A stretch of DNA of 64,000 nt, from the NCBI GenBank assembly GCA_050847315.1, contig CP193791.1. The stretch is one strand, 5' to 3'. The DNA is from Cedecea sp000277545 (lineage in GTDB: Bacteria; Pseudomonadota; Gammaproteobacteria; Enterobacterales; Enterobacteriaceae). Every line of letters starts with the position of its first letter. Within the stretch, counting starts at the first letter, position 1. The notes beneath the pieces were generated by a model. It worked only from the letters and a program-made list of their open reading frames with translations, was not told the origin of the DNA and ran no database searches. The position numbers were made by a program, and so were the translations under genes. This document shows, in pieces, positions 1-8,344 of this stretch.

Positions 1-813
1 CTCGAACAGCGTGAATGGCGCGAAGGTTTCCTGGCCGAGCGCATGCAGGATGAAATCCTGATGGAGCAAATCCTGATTGAAACCGAAGGCGAAATGATCG
101 GCCAGATTAACGCGCTGTCGGTCATTGAATTCCCGGGTCATCCACGGGCGTTTGGTGAACCTTCCCGTATCAGTTGCGTGGTTCACGTCGGTGATGGGGA
201 GTTTACGGACGTAGAGCGCAAGGCAGAACTCGGCGGTAACATTCACGCCAAAGGGATGATGATCATGCAGGCATTTCTGATGTCAGAGCTGCAGCTTGAC
301 CAGCAAATCCCGTTTTCGGCGTCCCTTACCTTCGAGCAATCCTACAGCGAAGTTGACGGCGACAGCGCCTCCATGGCTGAGCTTTGCGCCCTGATAAGTG
401 CCCTGGCTAACGTCCCTATTTATCAGCACATTGCGATCACCGGCTCTGTGGATCAGTTCGGCCGTGTACAGCCCGTTGGCGGGCTGAATGAAAAAGTGGA
501 AGGTTTCTTCCGCATTTGTCAGCAGCGTGAGTTTAGCGGTGCCCAGGGTGTTATTATTCCTCTGGCGAACGTACGTCACCTGTCGCTGCATAAAGATGTA
601 CTGGAGGCCGTCGAGCAAAATAAATTCTCGATTTGGGCAATTGACGACGTGGCTGATGCCCTGCCGTTATTGACCAATCTCCCGTGGGATGGCGAAGGGC
701 AAAACACCCTGATGCGTGCGGTGCAGGAGCGTATTGCTCAGGCCTCGGCGCCGGATGTTCGCCAGCGCTTTCCGTGGCCGCTACGCTGGCTCAACTGGTT
801 CAACCACAACTGA
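1..813 (+). CDS. lonH: Lon-like protease, C-terminal part (LonH/YcbZ), 5' truncated by window
   Basis: The frame is open from base 1, so this is only the C-terminal ~270 residues of a longer protein. It matches the proteolytic domain of the Lon-like proteases (peptidase S16). The expected Ser-Lys dyad is visible: the Ser in the GDSASMAE block (about base 361-380) and the Lys in GGLNEKVEGFF (about base 478-512). The AAA+ part would lie upstream of the window. The start at base 43 is merely the first internal Met. In E. coli ycbZ sits directly before fabA, as here; its stop codon overlaps the FadR operator of fabA. The physiological substrates of this protein are poorly known. Confidence 0.93.
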   Translation, partial: LEQREWREGFLAERMQDEILMEQILIETEGEMIGQINALSVIEFPGHPRAFGEPSRISCVVHVGDGEFTDVERKAELGGNIHAKGMMIMQAFLMSELQLDQQIPFSASLTFEQSYSEVDGDSASMAELCALISALANVPIYQHIAITGSVDQFGRVQPVGGLNEKVEGFFRICQQREFSGAQGVIIPLANVRHLSLHKDVLEAVEQNKFSIWAIDDVADALPLLTNLPWDGEGQNTLMRAVQERIAQASAPDVRQRFPWPLRWLNWFNHN

Positions 814-824
814 TCGGACTTGTT
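808..824 (+). promoter_or_regulatory. FadR operator of fabA
   Basis: The 17-mer AACTGATCGGACTTGTT fits the known FadR consensus almost perfectly. It sits about 60 bp before the fabA start, the position of the activating FadR site in E. coli. It overlaps the lonH stop codon (811-813). Confidence 0.8.
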
Positions 825-825
825 G

Positions 826-843
826 AGCGTACACGTGTTAGCT
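826..843 (+). promoter_or_regulatory. FabR operator of fabA
   Basis: AGCGTACACGTGTTAGCT is an imperfect palindrome matching the FabR site of E. coli fabA and fabB. It follows the FadR site after one base, so activator and repressor bind side by side. A -10-like CATTAT/TATAAA stretch follows at about 857-864. Confidence 0.75.
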
Positions 844-881
844 AACCTGCGTGCTTCATTATAAAAAGGCTTACTGTAGAC

Positions 882-1400
882 ATGGTAGATAAACGCGAAT
901 CCTATACGAAAGAAGATCTTCTTGCCTCAGGGCGTGGCGAACTGTTTGGGGCTGAAGGCCCGCAGCTGCCTGCACCTTCCATGCTGATGATGGACCGCGT
1001 AGTCAAGATGACCGAGGACGGCGGTAACTTTGATAAAGGTTACGTGGAAGCCGAGCTGGATATTAACCCTGACCTGTGGTTCTTTGGTTGCCACTTTATT
1101 GGTGACCCGGTGATGCCTGGCTGTCTGGGGCTTGATGCCATGTGGCAGTTGGTTGGTTTCTACCTCGGCTGGCTCGGTGGCGAAGGCAAAGGCCGCGCGC
1201 TGGGCGTGGGCGAAGTGAAATTTACCGGTCAGGTTCTTCCTACCGCGAAGAAAGTTACCTACCGCATTCACTTCAAACGCGTTGTGAATCGCCGCCTGAT
1301 CATGGGCCTGGCTGACGGTGAAGTACTGGTTGATGGCCGTGTGATCTACACCGCAACCGACCTGAAAGTGGGTCTTTTCAAAGACACGTCTGCTTTCTAA
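882..1400 (+). CDS. fabA: 3-hydroxydecanoyl-ACP dehydratase/isomerase FabA
   Basis: FabA dehydrates 3-hydroxyacyl-ACP and isomerises trans-2-decenoyl-ACP to the cis-3 form, the branch point to unsaturated fatty acids in the cytosol. The 172-residue length is the usual one. The active-site His (about residue 71, in GCHFIGDP) and Asp (about residue 85, in CLGLDAMWQL) of the single hot-dog fold are present. The ATG at 882 gives the conserved N-terminus MVDKRESY. FadR and FabR sites lie immediately upstream, so expression should follow fatty-acid status. A terminator follows at 1425-1459, making it monocistronic. Confidence 0.98.
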   Translation: MVDKRESYTKEDLLASGRGELFGAEGPQLPAPSMLMMDRVVKMTEDGGNFDKGYVEAELDINPDLWFFGCHFIGDPVMPGCLGLDAMWQLVGFYLGWLGGEGKGRALGVGEVKFTGQVLPTAKKVTYRIHFKRVVNRRLIMGLADGEVLVDGRVIYTATDLKVGLFKDTSAF

Positions 1401-1424
1401 TACCGTTTCATCTGGCTTTACCTC

Positions 1425-1459
1425 GAAAGCATCCATTGTTCGCAGTGGGTGCTTTTTTG
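1425..1459 (+). terminator. Rho-independent terminator after fabA
   Basis: GAAAGCATCCA pairs with TGGGTGCTTT (one T-G pair) around a short loop and is followed by a run of T, 25 bp after the fabA stop. Confidence 0.8.
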
Positions 1460-1522
1460 TTTCTATCGCCCGCCTGAATGATGCTTTCTTGCCGTGGTTT
1501 TTATGGCGTTAATTGCTTAAAC

Positions 1523-1593
1523 AACGTTCGAAATCACAAATTGTGAAGATAAAAAACGCCCCCTCTTGCCTGGAAAACGTTATGCGTTATGTT
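1523..1593 (+). promoter_or_regulatory. Putative promoter and operator-like palindromes of the ABC importer operon
   Basis: A plausible promoter is TTGCCT (1566-1571), 16 bp, then TATGTT (1588-1593). Upstream lies the near-perfect palindrome TCACAAATTGTGA (1534-1546), whose half-sites have the reverse order to a CRP box. Two AACGTT cores (1523-1528 and 1576-1581) lie 53 bp apart and recall LacI-family operator centres. The sites are seen; which regulator binds is unknown. Confidence 0.35.
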
Positions 1594-1632
1594 GATTTTT
1601 AGTTTCTCAAATGTAACTAGAGGTTAACAATA

Positions 1633-2721
1633 ATGTCGAATAAGTTACGTATATCTTGCCTTGCTTCTGCCGTGCTGCTCTCTACCTCTGCATTTTCTGC
1701 TGTGCCTCAGGGCTATCCGGCGGATTATCAAAAAATCATCGATGCCGCGACCAAAGAAGGCAAAGTGGTGCTCTACTCCACCACCGACACCAAAACCGCG
1801 GCCCCGCTTATTCAGGGCTTTGAGGCCGCATATCCGGGCATCAAAGTAGAATATAACGACATGAACAGCACCGAGCTGTACAACCGTTATATCAGCGAAC
1901 AGGCCGCCGGCGGTACCAGCGGTGACGTGGTCTGGAGTTCTTCCATGGACACGGCATTAAAGCTCGCCACCGACTATGCCCAGGAATACAAATCCCCGGA
2001 GCAAGGCCAGTTGCCGAAGTGGGCAGTCTGGAAAGACAAGGCCTACGGTACCACCTATGAGCCGGTCATTTTTATCTATAACAAACGCCTGATCCCGGCC
2101 AATGAAGTGCCTGACAGCCATGCAGCGTTGGCCAAACTTATCGCCAGCCAGCCCGAAAAATTCAGCAAAAAAGTCACCACTTACGATATTGAAAAATCCG
2201 GTCTCGGTTTTATGCTTTCGGTACAGGATCACAAGGCCGATCCAAATTACTTCCAAACGCTCGCCGATGTAGCCAAAGGCGGCCTTTCGGTTCAGTCCTC
2301 AACCGGCACCATGATGGAGCGAGTCTCCTCGGGTGAAAACCTGATTGGCTTCAACATTCTGGGCTCTTACGCCGAAGCCCGTGCCAAAACGGACACCTCC
2401 CTCGGTATCGCTTATCCGAAGGACTACACCCTGGTGCTGTCACGCGTCTCCTTTATCAGCAATGAAGCGAAAAACAGCAACGCGGCGAAGCTGTGGATTG
2501 ACTACGTGCTGTCTGAAAAAGGGCAAAACATCCTCGCTAATCAGGCGGATATTCCTTCCATCCGCAATGATATCGACGGTAACAACGACATCGACGGCAT
2601 GACCAAAAAACTCGGCAACGCCCTGAAGCCGATTCCGGTGGATGAAACCCTGCTGGAATACCTGCAGCAGAAAAAACGCCTGGACTACATCAAGCAGTGG
2701 CGCGAAGCCGCCGCGAAATAA
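1633..2721 (+). CDS. AfuA-family periplasmic substrate-binding protein of ABC importer
   Basis: This 362-residue protein has a clear signal peptide (Lys/Arg start, hydrophobic core, cleavage likely after AFSA near residue 23). It belongs to the COG1840 ferric-iron/AfuA-type binding proteins, which also include 2-aminoethylphosphonate and sugar-phosphate binders. The paired Tyr that chelate iron in FbpA-type proteins are not evident: the corresponding region reads FNILGSYAEAR with a single Tyr near 246. The substrate therefore cannot be called as iron. It is the first gene of a three-gene operon, has an AGAGG ribosome site 9 bases upstream, and a stem-loop separates it from the permease gene. 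The operon is absent from this site in E. coli. Confidence 0.85.
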   Translation: MSNKLRISCLASAVLLSTSAFSAVPQGYPADYQKIIDAATKEGKVVLYSTTDTKTAAPLIQGFEAAYPGIKVEYNDMNSTELYNRYISEQAAGGTSGDVVWSSSMDTALKLATDYAQEYKSPEQGQLPKWAVWKDKAYGTTYEPVIFIYNKRLIPANEVPDSHAALAKLIASQPEKFSKKVTTYDIEKSGLGFMLSVQDHKADPNYFQTLADVAKGGLSVQSSTGTMMERVSSGENLIGFNILGSYAEARAKTDTSLGIAYPKDYTLVLSRVSFISNEAKNSNAAKLWIDYVLSEKGQNILANQADIPSIRNDIDGNNDIDGMTKKLGNALKPIPVDETLLEYLQQKKRLDYIKQWREAAAK

Positions 2722-2730
2722 TCCTTTGAT

Positions 2731-2755
2731 GAGGCGTGCCGTCCGGCTGCGCCTC
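2731..2755 (+). other. Intercistronic stem-loop
   Basis: GAGGCG pairs with CGCCTC in the 88-bp gap between the binding-protein and permease genes, with no T-run. Such hairpins often protect the upstream mRNA so that binding protein is made in excess; that role here is inference. Confidence 0.4.
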
Positions 2756-2809
2756 GCTTAACCCGAACACATTAGGCTATTCAGGCTAACTGACCTGAGG
2801 GATCGTTAC

Positions 2810-4579
2810 ATGGATGCATTACGCAGAAAGTGGCAAAGCCTGCCGCGCGGCATTGTGGTGCTGATAACTGCGCTGGTTATCTATATTCCGCTGTCGTTTA
2901 TCGTTATACAGAGTTTTCTCTCGGCCCCCTTCTTCTCCCCGTCGAAGGAGTGGAGCCTCGAATCTTTTGAATTTATCTTCACCGACTCAGATTTTTACCT
3001 GGCGCTGAAGAGCGGCTTTATTCTGGCCTTTGGCCTGGTGGTGATTGCCATCCCGCTGGGCGGCATTCTGGCTTTCCTGATGGTGCGTACTGACCTGCCG
3101 GGCAGACGCATCATCGAGCCGCTGATTCTGGTGCCTATTTTTGTGTCGCCGATGGTATTGGGATTTGGCTATGTGGTGGCCGCAGGCCCGGTTGGCTTCT
3201 TCTCCCTGTGGGCGCAGTCGCTGCTTGGTTTCGTGCCGTGGAATATCTACGACATGTCGAGCATCGTGGTGATCGCAGGCCTGACGCATGTGCCCCACGC
3301 CTATCTTTACATCTCCTCGGCTCTGCGCAGCGTAGGTTCCGACGTAGAGGAAGCGGCTCGCACCGCAGGTGCAACGCCGCTTCAGGTGATGACAGCCGTC
3401 AGCCTGCCGATGGTGCGTCCGGCAATGCTATATGCCACCGTGCTGCTGTTCTTCCTCGGGCTGGAAGTTTTCGGTCTGATGCTCGTGCTGGGCGACCCGG
3501 AAGGTAACATGGTGCTGGCAACGTATCTCTACAAGCTCACCAATAAGCTCGGGACGCCGTCTTATCATCTGATGGCTGCCGTCGCCGTGGTGCTGATTTG
3601 TATCACTATCCCGCTGGTCATGCTGCAGCGCCGACTGATGCGCACGGCAAACCGCTTTGTCACCGTCAAAGGCAAAGCCTCTCAGGCTCGCGCCTTGCCT
3701 CTGGGTAAATGGCGCTGGGTCGCAGGCGCCGTCGTGGCGTTCTGGCTGACCGTTACCATCGGGGTGCCGCTGATTGGCGTTATCCTGCGGTCCTTTATCT
3801 CCAACTGGGGCGTGGGCGTTTCGCTGTGGGATGAACTGTCGCTCAATACCTTCCGCACTATCTGGGAACAGCCCAACCTGCTGCGGGCCATCGTCAACTC
3901 AATGGCGATAGGGGTCATCGGCGGCGCGCTGGCGGTGGTTTGCTACCTGTTTATCGGCATCGCCATGCACAGAAAACCAGACAACGTGACCCGCTTCCTG
4001 GACTACAGCGTGCTGGTACCTCGTGCCGTGCCTGGCCTGCTGGCCGGTCTGGCCTTCCTGTGGGTGTTTTTATTCCTGCCGATGTGGCTGGATAACGCGC
4101 TGAAGTCCGGCTGGCTTTCCGGTATGCCGTGGTCCCAGTGGCTGCGGGATAACCTTATCGTCTGGCTACGCTCGCTGCGCAGCACAATATTCAGCGTCTG
4201 GCTGGCCTATACCGTCGTGTGGATGGCCTATGGCCTGCGCCTTATCTCGTCTACCCTGCTGCAGGTTGGGCCGGAACTGGAAGAGGCCGCCCGCAGCACC
4301 GGGGCAAGCCGTGGGCAAATTACCCGCCACGTCACCATCCCGCTGTCGCGCTACGGCCTGATTGGCTCCTGGCTGCTGATGTTCCTGATCTTTGAGCGTG
4401 AATATTCTACCGGCGTCTACCTGCTTTCCCCCGGTACGGAAACCATCGGTTCCATGCTGGTTTCGCTGTGGGCCGCGGGCGCCATCGATATTGTCGCCGC
4501 ACTTTCCTTTATTAATATTCTGTTCGTGGTGTTAGGGCTCGGCATTGCCCTTCGTTTTGGAGTGAAATTACATGATTGA
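2810..4579 (+). CDS. Fused two-domain ABC permease (AfuB/FbpB type)
   Basis: This 589-residue polytopic inner-membrane protein contains two binding-protein-dependent permease domains in one chain. Each ends in an EAA loop that docks on the ATPase: EEAARTAGATPLQ near residue 185 and EEAARSTGASRGQ near residue 493. About twelve hydrophobic segments are visible, which fits the FbpB/AfuB/PhnU-V-like fused permeases. Its 3' end overlaps the ATPase start by 8 bp, so the two are translationally coupled. Substrate is unknown for the reasons given for the binding protein. Confidence 0.88.
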   Translation: MDALRRKWQSLPRGIVVLITALVIYIPLSFIVIQSFLSAPFFSPSKEWSLESFEFIFTDSDFYLALKSGFILAFGLVVIAIPLGGILAFLMVRTDLPGRRIIEPLILVPIFVSPMVLGFGYVVAAGPVGFFSLWAQSLLGFVPWNIYDMSSIVVIAGLTHVPHAYLYISSALRSVGSDVEEAARTAGATPLQVMTAVSLPMVRPAMLYATVLLFFLGLEVFGLMLVLGDPEGNMVLATYLYKLTNKLGTPSYHLMAAVAVVLICITIPLVMLQRRLMRTANRFVTVKGKASQARALPLGKWRWVAGAVVAFWLTVTIGVPLIGVILRSFISNWGVGVSLWDELSLNTFRTIWEQPNLLRAIVNSMAIGVIGGALAVVCYLFIGIAMHRKPDNVTRFLDYSVLVPRAVPGLLAGLAFLWVFLFLPMWLDNALKSGWLSGMPWSQWLRDNLIVWLRSLRSTIFSVWLAYTVVWMAYGLRLISSTLLQVGPELEEAARSTGASRGQITRHVTIPLSRYGLIGSWLLMFLIFEREYSTGVYLLSPGTETIGSMLVSLWAAGAIDIVAALSFINILFVVLGLGIALRFGVKLHD

Positions 4580-5642
4580 GTTATCGGTCGAGAACCTGCA
4601 CTTAACCTACGGCGACAACCCCGTGCTGAAAGGCGTTTCCATGGAGCTGAAGCGCGGCGAAGTCGTGTCTTTGCTTGGCCCTTCCGGCAGCGGCAAAACA
4701 ACGCTGCTGCGCGCCGTCGCCGGGCTGGAAAAACCCACCCAGGGCACAATTGTTATCGGCAAAAGCAACGTTTACGACGGCGCATCCCGCAAAGAGATCC
4801 CGGCCGAAGAACGTAATCTTGGCCTGGTCTTCCAGTCTTATGCCCTGTGGCCGCATAAAACCGTCTTTGAAAACGTCGCTTACCCGCTCAAGCTGCGTAA
4901 AGTGGCGACGGCGGAAATCAACCAGCGTGTACAGGCCGTTTTGGATCAGTTGGGGCTTGGGCACCTCGGCCAGCGCCACCCTTATCAGCTATCCGGTGGG
5001 CAGCAGCAGCGCGTCGCGATTGGCCGGGCGCTGGTTTATAACCCGCCGGTGATTTTACTTGATGAACCGCTTTCCAACCTGGATGCGAAGCTGCGCGAAG
5101 AAGCCCGCGTCTTCCTGAGAGAACTGATTATCAAACTAGGGCTGTCGGCGTTAATGGTTACCCACGATCAGAACGAAGCGATGGCCATTTCTGACCGTAT
5201 TCTGCTGCTGAATAACGGCAAAATTGAGCAACAGGGCACCCCGCAAGAGATGTATGGCTCACCGCAAACGCTGTTCACCGCCGAGTTTATGGGCAGCAAT
5301 AACCGCCTGAACGGTAAAGTGACTGAGGTTCGCGACGGTAAAGCACGCATTGAGGGCAGCGGCTGGGCGCTCTGGGGCAAAGCTGGGGCTGGCGTCGTGG
5401 CCGGGCAGGAAGGGACGGCGGTGATTCGCGTGGAGCGCGTACGGATTGCCGATCTGCCGGGGGAAAACGGCATGACGCTGCCGCTGTTAACCAGCATGTA
5501 CCTTGGCGATCGCTGGGAATATCTCTTCCGAACCTCTGGAGATGATTTCGTGATTCGCGCCTACGGCAATGATATGCGTGATGCTCAGCCGCATCATCTC
5601 CAGTTGCCAGAGCAGCACGTCTGGATTTTCCCTAAACCCTGA
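4572..5642 (+). CDS. ABC importer ATPase with C-terminal TOBE region
   Basis: The 356-residue protein energises the importer. Walker A is GPSGSGKTT (residues 36-44), the signature is LSGGQQQRVAIGRAL, Walker B is VILLDEPLSNLD, and the H-loop is VTHDQNEA. The last ~110 residues form a TOBE-like regulatory region typical of the FbpC/PotA/MalK branch. It overlaps the permease gene by 8 bp and closes the operon at a strong bidirectional terminator. Family assignment is firm; the substrate is not. Confidence 0.9.
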   Translation: MIELSVENLHLTYGDNPVLKGVSMELKRGEVVSLLGPSGSGKTTLLRAVAGLEKPTQGTIVIGKSNVYDGASRKEIPAEERNLGLVFQSYALWPHKTVFENVAYPLKLRKVATAEINQRVQAVLDQLGLGHLGQRHPYQLSGGQQQRVAIGRALVYNPPVILLDEPLSNLDAKLREEARVFLRELIIKLGLSALMVTHDQNEAMAISDRILLLNNGKIEQQGTPQEMYGSPQTLFTAEFMGSNNRLNGKVTEVRDGKARIEGSGWALWGKAGAGVVAGQEGTAVIRVERVRIADLPGENGMTLPLLTSMYLGDRWEYLFRTSGDDFVIRAYGNDMRDAQPHHLQLPEQHVWIFPKP

Positions 5643-5668
5643 TCGATGTTACACACGTCCAAAAAGGC

Positions 5669-5698
5669 GAAACCTCCGCGATGCGGAGGTTTCTTTTT
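5669..5698. terminator. Bidirectional terminator between ABC operon and rmf
   Basis: An 11-bp perfect stem (5669-5679 with 5683-5693) has a 3-base loop, T-run on the right and A-run on the left. It can end transcripts from both converging directions. Confidence 0.9.
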
Positions 5699-5713
5699 CT
5701 AAAGAGACAGTGA

Positions 5714-5881
5714 TTACGCAGTAACCGCCCTGTCTTCCATGGCTTCTCGCCAGCCTCCCATCCAGTAGGACCTCTGATTCAGAGTCTGATATGGACAAAT
5801 CTCTTTTGAGCGTCCGGCGATACCTGCCTGATAACCACGTTGATGTGCCCGTTCCAGGCGATCTCGTTTTTGTCTCTTCAT
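5714..5881 (-). CDS. rmf: Ribosome modulation factor RMF
   Basis: A 55-residue basic protein starting MKRQKRDRLERAHQRGYQAG and ending REAMEDRAVTA. It is nearly identical to E. coli RMF, which dimerises 70S ribosomes into inactive 100S particles in stationary phase. Its frame differs from the longer open frame covering the same strand, which is spurious. It sits between fabA and pqiC as in E. coli, but with an ABC importer operon inserted on the fabA side. In E. coli, rmf is induced by ppGpp and slow growth; the promoter here should lie in 5882-6080. Confidence 0.96.
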   Translation of the reverse strand: MKRQKRDRLERAHQRGYQAGIAGRSKEICPYQTLNQRSYWMGGWREAMEDRAVTA

Positions 5882-6080
5882 GCCTCGTTTCCCTCATTAC
5901 ATTGTCTGGTGGAAAAGAAAACAGTGATTACAAAATGTGCAACCACGGATAAGCAATAACGCGAAATTCAGTGAGCGTCAATGCGCAAAATTCACGCCAA
6001 TGTCACATTTCCGCGATATTATGGTTATCTTTTCGACAAAAACTGAGGCGCGCCTGTCGCTAACCGGTTCAGCAAAAAAG

Positions 6081-6121
6081 AAAAGCTGCGACCACCCGAA
6101 GGTGAAAATCGCAGCTTTTTT
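6081..6121 (-). terminator. Terminator of the pqi operon
   Basis: AAAAGCTGCGA (6081-6091) pairs with TCGCAGCTTTT (6109-6119) and encloses a small CACC/GGTG stem. On the minus strand it is followed by a T-rich stretch. It lies 20 bp past the pqiC stop. Confidence 0.85.
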
Positions 6122-6140
6122 GTACCAATCATTTTACCTA

Positions 6141-6707
6141 TCAATTAAGGCGTGTGAGCGCCGAAGCAATACTCTTCGCTTCCTGCTGCCAGCCCTGAGC
6201 CAGGGTTTTCACCATGGCATCGTAGCCGTCATCCTGTTGCTTCAGTTCGATATGGAACGGGCGCTTAATAATTTCGCCCTGACGCTTCAGGAGCCACTCT
6301 CCGCTGACAATGACCTTGCCATCATAGCGGCCGTGAAAACCGGTCACATTCACGCTGAGCGCATCCTGATCGTGGCCTAGCGGCTGGGAGGCAACCACCC
6401 AGCCTGGCAATGCGCTGCTGAGATTACTGACCAGCGCATTGCGCAGCTGCTGGTCAAGCGGGCTGGCCCAAAGATTGCTGGTGGCGATGACATACTGCAC
6501 ATCGGTCGTCTGGTAAACCACCCCTGTGCCGGCGAGGAAATCAGGCACGGTGACCTGATCGACCCACAGTAAGTGGCTTCCAGGCTGGCTCACGGCCTGC
6601 ATAGCAGGCTGTGAAGTTTGCGGCAGCTGATAGTACGTTTTGCCATTGTCGCTCCCGCTACAGGCGGAAAGCGCTAAGACGGCGGCTAGCGTGAGCCACT
6701 TTTTCAT
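6141..6707 (-). CDS. pqiC: Outer-membrane lipoprotein PqiC
   Basis: PqiC (formerly YmbA) is a 188-residue lipoprotein that docks the PqiB tunnel at the outer membrane in an MCE-type lipid transport system. The signal peptide ends in a lipobox with the lipidated Cys near residue 16 (ALSACSGS). The rest fits the ABC-type transport auxiliary lipoprotein family (DUF330). Its start overlaps the pqiB stop by 4 bp (ATGA), so it is the last gene of the pqiABC unit. Confidence 0.95.
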   Translation of the reverse strand: MKKWLTLAAVLALSACSGSDNGKTYYQLPQTSQPAMQAVSQPGSHLLWVDQVTVPDFLAGTGVVYQTTDVQYVIATSNLWASPLDQQLRNALVSNLSSALPGWVVASQPLGHDQDALSVNVTGFHGRYDGKVIVSGEWLLKRQGEIIKRPFHIELKQQDDGYDAMVKTLAQGWQQEAKSIASALTRLN

Positions 6708-8344
6708 GGTTGTGCCCTCTTCGGCTGCGGATCCTTTTTATCCTTCGCTTCAAATATCAGCGAGTTGCTCTTGTCGTTCAGCGTGCGCAATACCGGCTGC
6801 AGCTCGCGCAGCACCTGATCAAGACGCTGCATATCCGCCACCATCTTGTTATAGGCCGCCGAGCCCGGCTGGAAGCCCTGCATACTGCGGTTCAGCTCGC
6901 GAAGCGTTTTCTGCATATCTTCCGGTAGCTGCTGCATCGACTGACTGGAAGTAATCTTGTTCAGATTGTCCAGCGTCTGCTGCAGGTGGCGCATCGTTTT
7001 CTGGCTTTCAGCCAGCGTATTCGTGGCCTGTTCCAGCATCGGGTTAATCGGCAGGTTGTTGATTTTATCCAGCGTCTCCAGCAGTTTTTGCTGAATTTGC
7101 GCCAGGCCGCCGCTCACCGTTGGAATAAGCGGGTAGCCCGCGATTTGAGGCAGATCGCCCAGCGCTTTCTCTTTCGGATAGAAATCGAGATCGATAAACA
7201 GCGCTCCGGTCACCAGGCTCCCGGTTTTCATCGAGGCACGCAGCCCGCGCTTGATCAATACCTGCAGGTTGGTCGAGATATCCGCGCCATCTTCGAGCAT
7301 ATTTTTCAAGCGTTCTGGCTCGATGCGGATCAGCACCGGAATGCGGAAATCGTCATTCAGGCTTTGGCGCATTTTTTCGTTGAAGAACGGAACCTGTGCC
7401 ACCGTCCCCAGACGAATGCCGCGGAATTCCACCGGCGCACCTGGCTGCAGACCACGAACAGAATCTTTGAAGAACATCAGGTAATCGATATGGTTGGTAT
7501 ACAGCGAATCCTGAATGCTTTTCTGATCGTCAAACAGCTGGAAGTCAGCACCCGTTTCAACCGGCTTGCCCCACTCCCAGCCTTCAGGCACGTCGAAGCT
7601 GACGCCCCCACTAAACAGCGTGGTTAACGACCCCATCTCCACGCGCATCCCCTGGGCAGACATATCCACGGCGATGCCACTGTCTTTCCAGAAACGGACG
7701 TTGCTGGTAATCAGCCTGTCGTTTGGCGCCGCAATAAACAGCTGGTAGCTAATCGCTCGCTTATTGGTATCAAAGGTGCTGGTTTCCACCGAGCCTACGC
7801 GGTAGCCGCGGAACAGCACCGGATCCCCAGGGGTAAGCTGTCCCGCTTTTTTACTGTCGAGCGTAATGCGAATGCCTTTGGCATCAGGTGGCGCCAGCGG
7901 CGGCGCATCCAGCAGAGCATAGTTCTCGGGCTGCTCGCCTTTGGTCCCCGGCTGCAGCTCAATATAGGCGCCGGACAGCAGCGTGCCGAGCCCGGAGATC
8001 CCTTCGCGCCCCACCTGCGGTTTTACCACCCAGAACACGGAATCTTTGTGCAGCAGCTTCTCCATCCCGGAATTTAGCCGCGCCTTAATTTCTACATGGT
8101 GTAGATCGTCCGTTAGCTGTGCACTCTCCACTACCCCAACGTCTACGCTACGGCTTTTGATGGTGGTTTTACCGCCCTCAATCCCTTCTGCGTTGGCGGT
8201 AATCAGGGTCACTTCCGGCCCCTGATGACTGTAGTGATAAAACAGGATCCAGGCGCCAATCAGCGCCGTTACGATGGGAAAGATCCAAACCGGCGACCAG
8301 TTTTTTACCTTCTGCACTTTCGCCTCGCCGTGCTTATTTTCCAT
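6704..8344 (-). CDS. pqiB: MCE-domain intermembrane transport protein PqiB
   Basis: PqiB is anchored in the inner membrane by one N-terminal helix (WIFPIVTALIGAWILFY, near residues 18-34). It spans the periplasm with three MCE domains and a C-terminal coiled coil, forming a tunnel for lipids. I chose the ATG at 8344 (MENKHGEAK, 546 residues, the E. coli length) rather than 8362. The earlier codon would lie inside the GAGGAG ribosome site that precedes 8344 by about 9 bases. The start overlaps the pqiA stop by 11 bp. Confidence 0.95.
   Translation of the reverse strand: MENKHGEAKVQKVKNWSPVWIFPIVTALIGAWILFYHYSHQGPEVTLITANAEGIEGGKTTIKSRSVDVGVVESAQLTDDLHHVEIKARLNSGMEKLLHKDSVFWVVKPQVGREGISGLGTLLSGAYIELQPGTKGEQPENYALLDAPPLAPPDAKGIRITLDSKKAGQLTPGDPVLFRGYRVGSVETSTFDTNKRAISYQLFIAAPNDRLITSNVRFWKDSGIAVDMSAQGMRVEMGSLTTLFSGGVSFDVPEGWEWGKPVETGADFQLFDDQKSIQDSLYTNHIDYLMFFKDSVRGLQPGAPVEFRGIRLGTVAQVPFFNEKMRQSLNDDFRIPVLIRIEPERLKNMLEDGADISTNLQVLIKRGLRASMKTGSLVTGALFIDLDFYPKEKALGDLPQIAGYPLIPTVSGGLAQIQQKLLETLDKINNLPINPMLEQATNTLAESQKTMRHLQQTLDNLNKITSSQSMQQLPEDMQKTLRELNRSMQGFQPGSAAYNKMVADMQRLDQVLRELQPVLRTLNDKSNSLIFEAKDKKDPQPKRAQP

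Noticed and set aside
1534..1546. CRP site before the ABC operon
   Set aside because: The half-sites run TCACA then TGTGA, the reverse order to the CRP box TGTGA-N6-TCACA.
1633..5642. Calling the ABC operon a ferric iron importer (fbpABC/sfuABC)
   Set aside because: The Tyr pair for iron is not visible and no Fur box is seen upstream, so the substrate is left open.
5649..5897. An 82-codon minus-strand frame over rmf
   Set aside because: It overlaps rmf out of frame and runs through the terminator; the 55-residue rmf frame is the conserved one.
5937..6380. A 147-codon plus-strand frame
   Set aside because: It crosses the pqi terminator and is antisense to pqiC, with no family resemblance or ribosome site.
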